From Planctomycetia bacterium (GTDB lineage: Bacteria > Planctomycetota > Phycisphaerae > Phycisphaerales > SM1A02): 64,000 bases of DNA. Below are positions 26,584-35,871 of this stretch, one piece after another. The DNA lies in assembly GCA_005790605.1 (NCBI GenBank), contig SXUI01000058.1, positions 1 through 64,000 on the forward strand, in the 5' to 3' direction. A program made the translations under genes and the position numbers. The notes beneath the pieces were generated by a model. It ran no database searches and was not told the origin of the DNA. It was given only the letters and a program-made list of their open reading frames with translations. The number at the start of each line of letters is the position of its first letter. Position 1 is the first letter of the stretch.

Positions 26584-27440
26584 CGCGATGCCTCCTCAGC
26601 GAGTCGTTGGTAGTACTCGCGAGTCAGTTTCTCATAAGGAACAGACACATGATCGCGACGGCCTTGCAAGAGAAGCTCGCGGACACGTCGCGGTAAGCGA
26701 CCCCATTCAATGCGTGCCTCACGAAGTTCCGCTCCAGCATCACCTTGTTCAAATGCAGTGGGAGTGTCACTGGCGCTTCCGCTTTGCGCGTTCTTCTCTG
26801 CCCCGCCATCCGTCGGCTTTGAGCTCTCAGAACCGCTCTGCTCTGCTTGCTTCTCTTCGCCACTTCCTTCGCTCGGATCACCGTTCTCGCCGCGCGACTG
26901 TTGTGATTGCGACGAACTCGAGCTTGAACTCGAGGATTGTTGTTGTTGCTGTTGTCGCGCGGAAGCGATGAGTGCATCGAGTGCCTTCAGGGCAGCCTCT
27001 TGCGCGCGTTGTGTTCCGAGTCCTGTGTCTTCTGCATCCTTCAACCGCGCCTGACTGGTCTTCATCTCCGTCAAGGCGCGCTGCATGAGATCTGCGAGTG
27101 TGGGTTGTCCTGTGAGGGCGCGCTCCACTGCGCCTTCCCGTTTGGCTCGCTCAATCTCATCCGCGCCACGAGAACCACCGCGCTCAGATTCTGGGATTCC
27201 CAGGATGTCGTCAAGAGATCGCCCAGCATCCTGAGCTCCACCACTCGCGTTGGGTGGCGGACTCACAGTGGGGGGGTTCGGAGGTGCCGCTTGCAGTGAG
27301 GCGTAGAAGAAAGATGAGAGGAAGAGAATCGACATGGCAGGCATCTGGCGAATTCGAGATCTGATCTCCTCCTCATTCCATCGTCTCAGATTCCAATGCG
27401 TTGCAGAAATGTAAGAAAAACCACGGAAGAAGTTGGTCAT
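26580..27440 (-). CDS. Exported low-complexity protein with Gln/Ser tract
   Basis: 286 residues. Hydrophobic MPAMSILFLSSFFYASLQA (from about residue 33) looks like a signal peptide, so the true start may be 27344. The listed ATG at 27440 is kept because it overlaps the previous stop by 4 nt, like other joints in this operon. A helical region (RALTEMKTSQARLKDAEDTG) is followed by uninterrupted Gln and Ser runs and acidic Gly/Ser/Glu sequence. The C-terminal 45 residues (EARIEWGRLPRRVRELLLQG ... REYYQRLAEE) are conserved-looking and resemble the tail of proteins in MoxR operons. Function unknown. Confidence 0.75.
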   Translation of the reverse strand: MTNFFRGFSYISATHWNLRRWNEEEIRSRIRQMPAMSILFLSSFFYASLQAAPPNPPTVSPPPNASGGAQDAGRSLDDILGIPESERGGSRGADEIERAKREGAVERALTGQPTLADLMQRALTEMKTSQARLKDAEDTGLGTQRAQEAALKALDALIASARQQQQQQSSSSSSSSSQSQQSRGENGDPSEGSGEEKQAEQSGSESSKPTDGGAEKNAQSGSASDTPTAFEQGDAGAELREARIEWGRLPRRVRELLLQGRRDHVSVPYEKLTREYYQRLAEEASR

Positions 27441-27664
27441 CGGCGACCTCCACGATGGCCCCGCGCCCGTGATTGGCGCGGATCAGACGCATCATCCAAG
27501 AAGAGTAAGTAATCGATCGCGTCGGCCTCGCCATGCGTCATCCCGCCGCCACTCGCACCAACGCAAAGTGCGAAGACGAGAGCAAGCGTGACTGCACCGA
27601 TCACAACAAGCCCAATCCCAACAACGATGAGTATCGAAGTCACACCCACCACAAGTACCTCCAC
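27437..27664 (-). CDS. Small membrane protein in moxR operon
   Basis: 75 residues. One long hydrophobic segment covers residues 2-36 (LVVGVTSILIVVGIGLVVIG and beyond), followed by a polar tail rich in Asp and Arg. Its start lies 25 nt inside the end of the DUF4175-like gene, and its stop overlaps the next start by 4 nt, so it fits the coupled operon. No recognisable family; small membrane subunits of this kind may anchor or space the large partner. Confidence 0.6.
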   Translation of the reverse strand: MEVLVVGVTSILIVVGIGLVVIGAVTLALVFALCVGASGGGMTHGEADAIDYLLFLDDASDPRQSRARGHRGGRR

Positions 27665-30600
27665 GATGCCGAGTATTGTTGTGTTGGAGGTTCTTGGGGT
27701 GGCTCAACCGGCGCCTCCTCTGGCTTGGTTGTGGGTCGACCCTCAAGAGAAGTGCCTTTCGATTGCTCCATGCTCTGCGCGAGGCGCTCTGCAAGCTCGA
27801 CGATTCGCGCCTGCTTAGCGGCAAGAGCCGCTCGCTCAACCGCAAGGAGTTCCGCAGCGAGACCCGCCTCACGCGCTGACTCCAAGCGAAGCGTCTTCTG
27901 AAACAGCTGCCGCTGCATCTGCCGAAGAAGTTTGAGCTCCGCAAGTGGCGGAATAGGGTCACTCGACTGCCCGCTTCCACCACCACCGCCCGTCTCCCCT
28001 TGTGGCTGTTGCCGCTCAGCGAATGGATCCTCATCCGCGTCCTCGCCAAGCGCTGCGATGAGGTCCCCCATGCCCTGCGCGCCATCCGTCTGCGCAACCG
28101 ACGCCTGCACTGGATCCCCTTGACTGAGTGCCACGACCGCGCGCTCAAGACTTTGGTCAATCTCCTCGTGCACCTCAGTGAACGCTGCGCTCTTCGTAAT
28201 CGCTTCCTCGGATTGAGCGAGAGAGGAGATCGCGCCACGCACTTCTCCTTGAGCGACAGAGAGCCGTCGTAGTTCTACTTGGTCGCGACGAGTCAAGGGC
28301 TTCTCTGGTGTTTGTGTGACGCGCTCAGTAAGTCCTTTGAGTGAGAGTTGGCGCTCAAGCAACGCGCGGTATTGTTCGAGCAATTCTTCTCGTTTCTCCG
28401 TCGCTGCGTCGCGTTCAGCGCGCTCCTTCGCCTCTTCTGCGAGTTTGAGTGCGTCGAGCAAACTCGCAATGGCGCTCTCGCCTGCGGCCTTCGCGTCGGC
28501 GATCGCCGGCGGCTCTCGACGCAAGAGACTCGCAGCAGCAGAGAGGCTCTCCGCGGCGCGCTCAAGAAATGGTGCAACTCTCGACGCTGCGCGCCCAGCG
28601 CCACGCGCATCACTCGCGAGGCCTCGCGTGTTCTGTGCGAGTTGTCCAACCAGCCTCGCGTGCAACTCGATCTCCGCCACGCCATCAAACTTGGGGATGA
28701 GCGCTTCGGTTTGTTGCAGGATTCGCTGCACACTCTCGACGAGGGACTCGAGCATTCGAGCGAGTTCTTCCGCTCTGACTTTCCCAACATCCTCGAGGGC
28801 TTGTGCGGCTTGGGACAAGGCTGCTGCTGCACTGCGCTCTGATGTCGCTGCTTGCGCAAGTTGATTAGACTTTGTCGAAGCAGCGGCTTGTTCGAGGGAT
28901 TCCCGTGTTTGCCCTTCCCGCGCTGCCTTGGCAGCTGACTCAAGAGCGCGAGCGAGCGCTGGGTCTACGCCTTGCACTTCCTTCTGACGCGCCTGGAGTT
29001 CATCGACGAGCGCATCTGTGTCATCCGCGGCGTCCTGTTGCGCCGCGGCTAGTTCATCGAGCGCCGCGCGCTCCTGCACCGAGAGCTCTTCGCGAGCCTT
29101 CGCCTGTGTGCGTTGCGCGAGGGCGTCGGTCTTTCGCGTCAATGCCTCAATGCGCGCACGCAACTCCTCGATGTGGCGCTTCGACAACCAAGAGTCAGCA
29201 TCCCGATCAAGCATCGAAATGAGTGCCTCCAAATCCGCGCGCACCGTCTCTTGTGCTGTTGCCGCTTGACCCATTGCCTTTGCTTGTTGCGTTGGATCAG
29301 TCGATGGGTCTTCCGCTGCAGCGAGTTGCCGAGACGCTTCATCGCTCGCGACCTCTGCCTCATCACTTGTGGTGCCAGCTTCTCGCGTCAATCGCGTCAG
29401 TTCGTCATTGGTGTGGTTGTTGCGCTGCAGGCGCCGCGCGATCGCTTCAAGCGATTTCGTGTGCCGTGAAATTGCCTCACCCACCTCGGCTTGTGCTTGT
29501 GAGAGTGACTTCTCTGATTCCGCGCTCGCCCCGCCTTGAAGTCGCTCTTGGACGCGTGCTTGAAGCTCGTCAGTCCGCTTCGCATCACGGCGGATCGAAG
29601 CGATCGCGCTGCGAAGTTGTTGCTCGAACTCCTCTGTTCCAACGACTCGGAGCGCGCGGGGGGCGCTCCGCACTCGATCGTGGTGTGTGCCGTTCACCTG
29701 AAAGACATCTTCGGCAACCGCGCGCACAAGCACGGTGTCACCAGGGCTCACCTTGAACGAAGAGAGTGGAAGAAGACGCGTCTCCTCTTGTAATACCCCC
29801 TTGGCAGCGACCACATCCTCGCGGACAAACTGCTCGCTACTTGCGCCACTCGCGGTCCCGTCTCGAATCGCGTATTCGAATCCGACCCGCGCGAGTCCAA
29901 GGTCGTCACGAAGTTCAGCGCGAAGAGGAATCACCGCATCCACAACAAAGGACTCGTCGTGCGGTGGATCGGTCACGGTTGCTGTCGGGAGGCGATCGGG
30001 AATCGTGTCGAAGGCAAAGGTGATCAACGAGCGGTTCTCAAGTCCGTGTTGATCGTGGAGCTTGACATGAATCTTCGCTGCGCCGCTCGCAAGACCGTCG
30101 ATCGTCAGCGAGGTTGGATCGTTGTCGTCAAGCTGCACCACTCCCTCAAACCCCTCAGAACCCGCGAGAGAAACCTCTGCCGCACCGTTCAACTGTGCCG
30201 TGATGTGCACCACGCTCCCCTCAAGCACGGGCTCGACCACTACGGCGCGCGCGTCGGTTCCGTCGCCAAGCAACTGCGATATTGGCTCAAGGGCGATGTT
30301 GTGATCCTGAAGATAGGTCGGTGGTTGAGCGGTGAACGCAGCGCTCACAATCGCGGGAGCATCAACGAGTGTGATGTGTGATGCCTCACTCTCATCCTCG
30401 GCGCTGAGGAAAACCACTTCCATTTCCCCACCATCAACTTCGAGAATTCGCTCGTAGATGCTGTTGGGTTGTCGTGCGAGGAGAGCGTCGTTCCACGCTC
30501 CCCACACTTGAGTCGCGTCCTGCCTCACGCGGTAATGCGCCCACACTCGCTCGCCCACAGAATCTCCGCGGGTGAGCTCCGCGCGGAGTGCGAGTGGAAC

Positions 30601-31245
30601 TCCTTTCGCAAGCACCATCTCCCGCCCAAGAAGCGAGTGCACTTCTGTTCGCGCAGGCCAGCGTGCTGCGCTCCACGGCGAAAGAAATCGCAACATCCCG
30701 ACGCCGAAGAGGTTCGGACTGAAACACAAGAACAGCAGAGGCGTGCAGCTCGCAAGAACCAACACGATTGCGCGCTTGCCGAACGGTCCATACCGAAGTG
30801 GCGAACGAAGCACTTGTGCCTCTGTGGCATCGATGGTCTCCGCAACACTCGAGATGGCCTCTCGAGTGAGTCGCTCTTCGAGTTCGCCTTCGTGTGTGGC
30901 ACGCGAAGCAGTGCCACTCTTTGTCGTCGCAAAATCGACTGCGCTTGCGAGTCGACCGCGCAACTGCGCTTCGCGTCGTTCGAGTCGGAACGCGATGTCC
31001 AAACTTGTTGGCCGGAATCGGAGTGCAGGGAGCATGTAGCGCCGCGAAAGGTGCCACGCGAGTACGAGCAACGCGACCAACATGACTGCTCGGACAGCGC
31101 TCGGAAACCGAAGCCACCAATCCAGCATCACGAAAACACTCGCGACCGCCAACATCACGCCAAGCACAAGCGCTCCCTCTCCTGCGATCAAGAGAATCCT
31201 TGAGTGACGTGCAATGCGTTCGAGTTGAGGAAAGCGCTGCTGCAT
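27640..31245 (-). CDS. Large membrane-anchored coiled-coil protein (DUF4175-like)
   Basis: 1201 residues. Two hydrophobic segments at about residues 17-70 and one at about 158-180 precede a beta-rich region with WSAARWPARTEVHSLLGREMV and DAPAIVSAAFTAQPPTYLQD. From about 540 to 1110 it is almost all charged helix with strong coiled-coil character, such as RRDAKRTDELQARVQERLQG and AREELSVQERAALDELAAAQ. This layout matches DUF4175 proteins, found with MoxR/VWA operons. It probably projects a long periplasmic rod. It starts 25 nt after the stop of the VWA gene and overlaps the small membrane gene by 25 nt. Confidence 0.82.
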   Translation of the reverse strand: MQQRFPQLERIARHSRILLIAGEGALVLGVMLAVASVFVMLDWWLRFPSAVRAVMLVALLVLAWHLSRRYMLPALRFRPTSLDIAFRLERREAQLRGRLASAVDFATTKSGTASRATHEGELEERLTREAISSVAETIDATEAQVLRSPLRYGPFGKRAIVLVLASCTPLLFLCFSPNLFGVGMLRFLSPWSAARWPARTEVHSLLGREMVLAKGVPLALRAELTRGDSVGERVWAHYRVRQDATQVWGAWNDALLARQPNSIYERILEVDGGEMEVVFLSAEDESEASHITLVDAPAIVSAAFTAQPPTYLQDHNIALEPISQLLGDGTDARAVVVEPVLEGSVVHITAQLNGAAEVSLAGSEGFEGVVQLDDNDPTSLTIDGLASGAAKIHVKLHDQHGLENRSLITFAFDTIPDRLPTATVTDPPHDESFVVDAVIPLRAELRDDLGLARVGFEYAIRDGTASGASSEQFVREDVVAAKGVLQEETRLLPLSSFKVSPGDTVLVRAVAEDVFQVNGTHHDRVRSAPRALRVVGTEEFEQQLRSAIASIRRDAKRTDELQARVQERLQGGASAESEKSLSQAQAEVGEAISRHTKSLEAIARRLQRNNHTNDELTRLTREAGTTSDEAEVASDEASRQLAAAEDPSTDPTQQAKAMGQAATAQETVRADLEALISMLDRDADSWLSKRHIEELRARIEALTRKTDALAQRTQAKAREELSVQERAALDELAAAQQDAADDTDALVDELQARQKEVQGVDPALARALESAAKAAREGQTRESLEQAAASTKSNQLAQAATSERSAAAALSQAAQALEDVGKVRAEELARMLESLVESVQRILQQTEALIPKFDGVAEIELHARLVGQLAQNTRGLASDARGAGRAASRVAPFLERAAESLSAAASLLRREPPAIADAKAAGESAIASLLDALKLAEEAKERAERDAATEKREELLEQYRALLERQLSLKGLTERVTQTPEKPLTRRDQVELRRLSVAQGEVRGAISSLAQSEEAITKSAAFTEVHEEIDQSLERAVVALSQGDPVQASVAQTDGAQGMGDLIAALGEDADEDPFAERQQPQGETGGGGGSGQSSDPIPPLAELKLLRQMQRQLFQKTLRLESAREAGLAAELLAVERAALAAKQARIVELAERLAQSMEQSKGTSLEGRPTTKPEEAPVEPPQEPPTQQYSASWRYLWWV

Positions 31246-31270
31246 AGGTCAAGAGTTCGAACATCGCCAC

Positions 31271-33631
31271 TTAGGCGAGCCGCGACAGCCTCCTTCCAAT
31301 CCACTCGAGTGTCGGGAGTAGAAAGAAGAGCAGTAAGAAGAGGGGTGAATCCCACAACCGTTCGAAGACTGGTGCGTCCGTTGTCACCGCGCGAAGCGGG
31401 AGTAAAGGAGCGAGTTGAGGAAGCTCGCCTGGTTGGATGACAGCTCCAGAAGTCGCTTCCGTGATCACGTTGAGTGCCGCGTGATCTGGCGCTGCATCGC
31501 GTAACTCGTCGCTCTTTCGCACGACCGAAAAGGCGGTTGTCACAGTGCCCAACGAACTCCCCGCGACGGTCGCTGTGTACTCACCAATCATGTCCGCGTA
31601 CCAAGTTGCGCGTGCTTCAGCGCCATCTTTGGGTGCATCGAGCACAGCAACAACCTTGTCGTCAGCGTCGTGAATCTCAATCGGAATAGATGACGCCGCC
31701 GCGGTCGCGAGCACTTCATCACGAATCGAGAGTCGAAGCGCGACGCGCTCCCCGAGTGTTGCGCGTCGAGGCTCGGCCAACAGAGAAGCACCCGAACCAC
31801 CCGACATCAGCGCTTCTCGCGCAAGCATGCGAACGATGGGAATCCAGAATCGCTCGTGCAACCGCTCGCCTTGACCGTACCGCCAGCGCCAGACTTCATC
31901 CGTTGCGACATAAATCGTTTCCCCAGCGCCAAAGCGCATGCGCATGACGAGTGGGGTTGAGTTCTGGTTTGTCTGGGTGGCTGGCGATTTCCCCACACCA
32001 ATCGCGAGGACTTCCGCAGTTGGTTTCAGTTGATGATCGGGGATCCGTTGCGCCCATCGGAGTGTTGACCACGCGTTGTTCCTGTCGTGCAACGCGTTGG
32101 GCCAACCATCGCCATCACGACCGATTCCATCTTCATCGGGCGCGAGGCGAAGTAAGCCTAGACCGGCAGCTGCTTCGGTGGGTTCCATCTGCAAGTCTGT
32201 CACTGTCGGCAGATTGAATGGTGCTCGGAACGGGAGAAGATCTGCAAGCGCGGTGCCTTCCCACGAAGAGGGCGTGTCGTGCTCCCCGCCAATCCACAAC
32301 AATCCCGCCCCACGCTCGGCGACCTGTGCGCGGATGAGCTCAAGTTGTTCAGGCGCAAAGAACCCACTCGGCACATCCCCAATCACAAAAAGGTCGTACG
32401 GTGCAAACTCGTCCTTTGTTCTTGGCACGCGCGCGAGGGCAATGTTGCCCTCCTGCGCGAAATCGCGGTCGGCCGAAAGCAGCATCGTGCTCGCCTCGAT
32501 AGAAGGTTCTCGCAGCAAGAGGTTCTTGAAGTAACGAAACTCCCAACGAGCAGATCCATCAAGGTAGAGCACGCGAAGAGGCCGATCGACAAATGAGAGG
32601 CGTATCGTTTGTGTGTTGTTCGCGGCAACAAGATCGGATGGATCACCACGCAATTCCACACGCCAAGTCGCCTCGCCCGAGACGCCGCCAACCGCATCAA
32701 GGGTGACAGTACTTTCTCCCTCTCGAACTTCCTTTGCGTCAAGCGTGGCCCCACTCGTGGTATCCACGAGCACCGCGCGAAGCGTCCCTTGATACGCGCC
32801 TCGGTCAATCAGCACTTGGACCGGAACTCGATCGTGAACAAACGCGACAAGTGGTGCTGATGCCGACTCCAAAGATGCATCACCGATAGGATTTGTCGAT
32901 CCGAAGGGAACAGCAAACACTCGAATGCCTCGATCGCGAAGCGTGATGAGTGTCTCGCGAGAAATCGGTGTCGTAGATCGACCATCCGACAACACCACAA
33001 CGCCACTCACTGGTCGTCCGCCAACCCGAGTCACCGCTTGACTGAGTGCGCTGTCAAGATCCGTTTCATCTGCATCAGGTGGTGCAAGTGTGGAGAACCG
33101 CGCTTCGGCTGGTTTTGATACCTCAATGGACAGGGGAAAGATGCCCGCACCGAAACCGAACCAATCGAGCGACTTCGTCTCGGACACAAGATCGAACATC
33201 GGTACCGCGCGCTGCAATGCGCGCAACATCTCTGTGTCACGCGACTCGCCAAGTGCTTCATCGCCGATTTCCATCGATCGACTTCGATCGAGCAGCATGA
33301 TGACATGGTCCCGTTCAACTTCCTCGCGAGCAAACCTCAATGACGGACCCGTCACCGCGAAGAGCACTAGTGAAAGCAAACAAAACCGAAGTGTGCCCAA
33401 CCCAACTCTTGTGCGCAGCGAGCTATGCAGTCGCGCGTAAGTCCAAACAGAAAAGGCAAGGAGACAGAGCAAAGAGAGAAACCACGCCCACCCCGCCATG
33501 GGATGCTCAAACACGACAGAGATCCCAGTCGTTCCTTCAGGCAACCCACCAGGCCCCGCATCAATTCCCAAGAGCCACTGCACAAGTGGTGAGTCGAGCC
33601 AAGATGGGTTCAGCTCGGGCACAGCGCTCAT
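31271..33631 (-). CDS. Membrane VWA protein with glutamine-amidotransferase-like region
   Basis: 786 residues. Two hydrophobic segments near the N-terminus (GWAWFLSLLCLLAFSVWTYA, LGTLRFCLLSLVLFAVTG) precede a VWA domain with an intact DxSxS metal site, VIMLLDRSRSMEIG, and the later VVVLSDGRST strand. A class I amidotransferase-like Rossmann domain follows (FAPYDLFVIGDVPSGFF, GAGLLWIGGEHD), without a convincing catalytic Cys-His-Glu set, then a beta-sandwich and a C-terminal anchor (FLLLFFLLPTLEWIG). The start at 33631 gives a 4-nt overlap with the preceding gene; 69 upstream in-frame codons are antisense noise. Such proteins are thought to act with MoxR ATPases in envelope protein assembly. 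Confidence 0.87.
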   Translation of the reverse strand: MSAVPELNPSWLDSPLVQWLLGIDAGPGGLPEGTTGISVVFEHPMAGWAWFLSLLCLLAFSVWTYARLHSSLRTRVGLGTLRFCLLSLVLFAVTGPSLRFAREEVERDHVIMLLDRSRSMEIGDEALGESRDTEMLRALQRAVPMFDLVSETKSLDWFGFGAGIFPLSIEVSKPAEARFSTLAPPDADETDLDSALSQAVTRVGGRPVSGVVVLSDGRSTTPISRETLITLRDRGIRVFAVPFGSTNPIGDASLESASAPLVAFVHDRVPVQVLIDRGAYQGTLRAVLVDTTSGATLDAKEVREGESTVTLDAVGGVSGEATWRVELRGDPSDLVAANNTQTIRLSFVDRPLRVLYLDGSARWEFRYFKNLLLREPSIEASTMLLSADRDFAQEGNIALARVPRTKDEFAPYDLFVIGDVPSGFFAPEQLELIRAQVAERGAGLLWIGGEHDTPSSWEGTALADLLPFRAPFNLPTVTDLQMEPTEAAAGLGLLRLAPDEDGIGRDGDGWPNALHDRNNAWSTLRWAQRIPDHQLKPTAEVLAIGVGKSPATQTNQNSTPLVMRMRFGAGETIYVATDEVWRWRYGQGERLHERFWIPIVRMLAREALMSGGSGASLLAEPRRATLGERVALRLSIRDEVLATAAASSIPIEIHDADDKVVAVLDAPKDGAEARATWYADMIGEYTATVAGSSLGTVTTAFSVVRKSDELRDAAPDHAALNVITEATSGAVIQPGELPQLAPLLPLRAVTTDAPVFERLWDSPLFLLLFFLLPTLEWIGRRLSRLA

Positions 33632-35871
33632 GATGTGATCCCGCTCGAACTGGCGATTGGTGTGGAGTGATGTTGAGCACTGTTGGGTTGTGTACGGAGC
33701 CGTGCATAGCTGCGCGGTCCGCGCCATCCCAAGTCTGTGGCCGAACCAGCTCGTCCAGCACGACGCTCGCCTGCGCGCGAAAAGGCTTTCGAAAGAATGC
33801 TCTCGCTGAGAAGCACAATCGCGAGCGCGATCAAACATCCTTGCGCGACGGTGCTTGGGTGAGAAAGAAACCGAGTTGCTCGTTCGCCTTGTTCGTGCGT
33901 AAACACCGTCGACGCTGCGCCGGTCGGCGAGAAGTGCCTAAGAATCTCGGCTCTCGGCACAACCCCAAGACGCGTGGCATTCGTATCGACATGGACTGCG
34001 ACGGCAGTGCTGCGCTTCTCTCCGCCCCTCCACACGCCCGTGCTCGGAAACACGCCACTCGTCCAACCATCACTTCCAATCATCAGCCGCTTTCCATCTC
34101 GACTTTCGATTGACCCACCTGACTCACCAATGAACAACGCGCGCTCTCCGACGATGCCGCTACGAACGCCACCCGCTGCCTGTAATCCAGACCGCAGTGC
34201 TTCTTGAAGCAGTGGAACGATCGCTGGTTTGACTGGCAGATTCGTCCACGAAAGTTCTGGACTGGTCGTCAGCATCGCAACACTGCCGCGCGTCGCGCCG
34301 TCGGGGCGTGTGGCGAGAACGAATGGCGATCCATTCTCGAGGCGCAGTGAGACATCTTCATCTGCAACAGATGTGGCGTGCAGATATCTATAAACCTCGA
34401 GTGGTGCGAGAAGAGCTGGCAATTCGCCCTCGATCGCTCGAAAGAGGGCGTTGGCTCGTTGTTGTGATGGCTGTTGCGCGTCAAGTCGGAGTGGTTCAGT
34501 GAGAGGCAGTGTCTCGCTCGAAAAACTCCACGGCACCCGAAGGGTGTTGCTCATTTGCGCAGTCCATGTCTGCGCTTCGAAGCCACTGTCGGGGAACAAC
34601 AACACAACGCCGCCCTGGTCGACAAAGCTACCGATCGCGCGCCAGCCAAGCTCCGTCACAAGCGTTGGGTTTGTGACCAGAAGTGCGTGAAGTCCAAGGA
34701 GTGCGCGTGAATCAAGTGACGCCGCGTCGAGATCAGTGACTTGCATATCTCGCGCGAGTTCGGATGGAACCAACGCCCGAGCCACCCACACTGAAGAAGG
34801 AAGTGACTCGATGGTCGCACCACTCAGGTTTGTGCGATGACCCGCGACCCCAACTCGAGTTGTGCTTCGAGCCTCATACAGAGCTGTGAAAGTGTCATCC
34901 GCACTGAGTTGATCGGTTGAGATGTGTGCCTCAATCGCGGCGAGACCATCCATTCCTTTGGACTGATCAATCGGCGCCGTCAATTCTATGGTGGCGCCCG
35001 ATTGACCAGCCTCCCATCGGAGTAGTCGCGGCTGCCCGGTGCTGACCCCCTCACCCGTCAACCACACCCGCGTCGACTCGCTTGCGAGATTTTCTCCAAC
35101 GCGCGCAAGCCGCACGAGTGCGAGCACACTTGTCCCACTGATGTCGATTCTTGGCTCCACACTCAGCACGCTGGCGTTCGTGCCGGCCGTCGTAGCTGCG
35201 GGGTGAAGTTGGATAGAGATCGGAGCTTGATCGCGCTGAGTAAGTGGCGGCAACATGCCGCCTTCAGGAATTGACCCGCGCCGGAAATGACTCAAGACCG
35301 CAACATCGAGAGGGCCATCCACTCCCTCACGGATTTGTTCCACCAACGAAAATGCGCCGACAAAGTCTGTCGCGGCCTCAGCTGCAACAGCGCGCTCCAG
35401 TGCACGAACAACACTGGTGTGATCTTGGGTGGGTAAGAGTTCGATGCGACAAGGCTTCGATGCGAGGACGAGTGCCACTCGATCTCCGCTTTGCAGTCCT
35501 TCTAGGGTTGAGATGCCATCTTGCGCGAGCTGTGCAAGTTCGGTTGTTTCACCAACACGCAATCCACTTTGAACGCCATCGTCAAGGACCAACACAATTG
35601 TTCGCCGAGATGTGGAGGCGTTGTTTGCACTTCCAAGAAATGGAACCGCGAGCGCAACACCCACGAGCAAGATCGCGAGAACGCGGAGCGCAAGCAGCAG
35701 AAGCTGTTCTATTCGAAGTCGTCGAGAAGTCCGTCGAATGGCCTCCTCAAGCAGCGCCATCGCCGCCCACTCCACAGGTGCACGGCGGCGCCGCAACAGG
35801 AGGTGAATGAGAATTGGAAGCGTCGAAACCACGAGCCCCGCAACAAGAAAACCTGGGTGCAGGAAGTTCAT
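33628..35871 (-). CDS. BatA-like membrane protein with degenerate VWA domain
   Basis: 747 residues. The N-terminus is the BatA/aerotolerance type: MNFLHPGFLVAGLVVSTLPI, LIHLLLRRRRAPVEWAAMAL and LALRVLAILLVGVALAVPF supply two hydrophobic segments. The following VWA-like domain reads IVLVLDDGVQSGLRV where a DxSxS site is expected, so metal binding is probably lost. Later parts include an amidotransferase-like region (RALLGLHALLVTNPTLVTEL, GGVVLLFPDSG) and a late hydrophobic segment (GCLIALAIVLLSESIL). It overlaps both neighbours by 4 nt. The role is probably structural within the MoxR/VWA complex. Confidence 0.85.
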   Translation of the reverse strand: MNFLHPGFLVAGLVVSTLPILIHLLLRRRRAPVEWAAMALLEEAIRRTSRRLRIEQLLLLALRVLAILLVGVALAVPFLGSANNASTSRRTIVLVLDDGVQSGLRVGETTELAQLAQDGISTLEGLQSGDRVALVLASKPCRIELLPTQDHTSVVRALERAVAAEAATDFVGAFSLVEQIREGVDGPLDVAVLSHFRRGSIPEGGMLPPLTQRDQAPISIQLHPAATTAGTNASVLSVEPRIDISGTSVLALVRLARVGENLASESTRVWLTGEGVSTGQPRLLRWEAGQSGATIELTAPIDQSKGMDGLAAIEAHISTDQLSADDTFTALYEARSTTRVGVAGHRTNLSGATIESLPSSVWVARALVPSELARDMQVTDLDAASLDSRALLGLHALLVTNPTLVTELGWRAIGSFVDQGGVVLLFPDSGFEAQTWTAQMSNTLRVPWSFSSETLPLTEPLRLDAQQPSQQRANALFRAIEGELPALLAPLEVYRYLHATSVADEDVSLRLENGSPFVLATRPDGATRGSVAMLTTSPELSWTNLPVKPAIVPLLQEALRSGLQAAGGVRSGIVGERALFIGESGGSIESRDGKRLMIGSDGWTSGVFPSTGVWRGGEKRSTAVAVHVDTNATRLGVVPRAEILRHFSPTGAASTVFTHEQGERATRFLSHPSTVAQGCLIALAIVLLSESILSKAFSRAGERRAGRAGSATDLGWRGPRSYARLRTQPNSAQHHSTPIASSSGITS

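Noticed and set aside
31204-31440. Small plus-strand frames across the joint of the VWA and DUF4175-like genes
   Set aside because: They are shadows of two strongly supported minus-strand genes.
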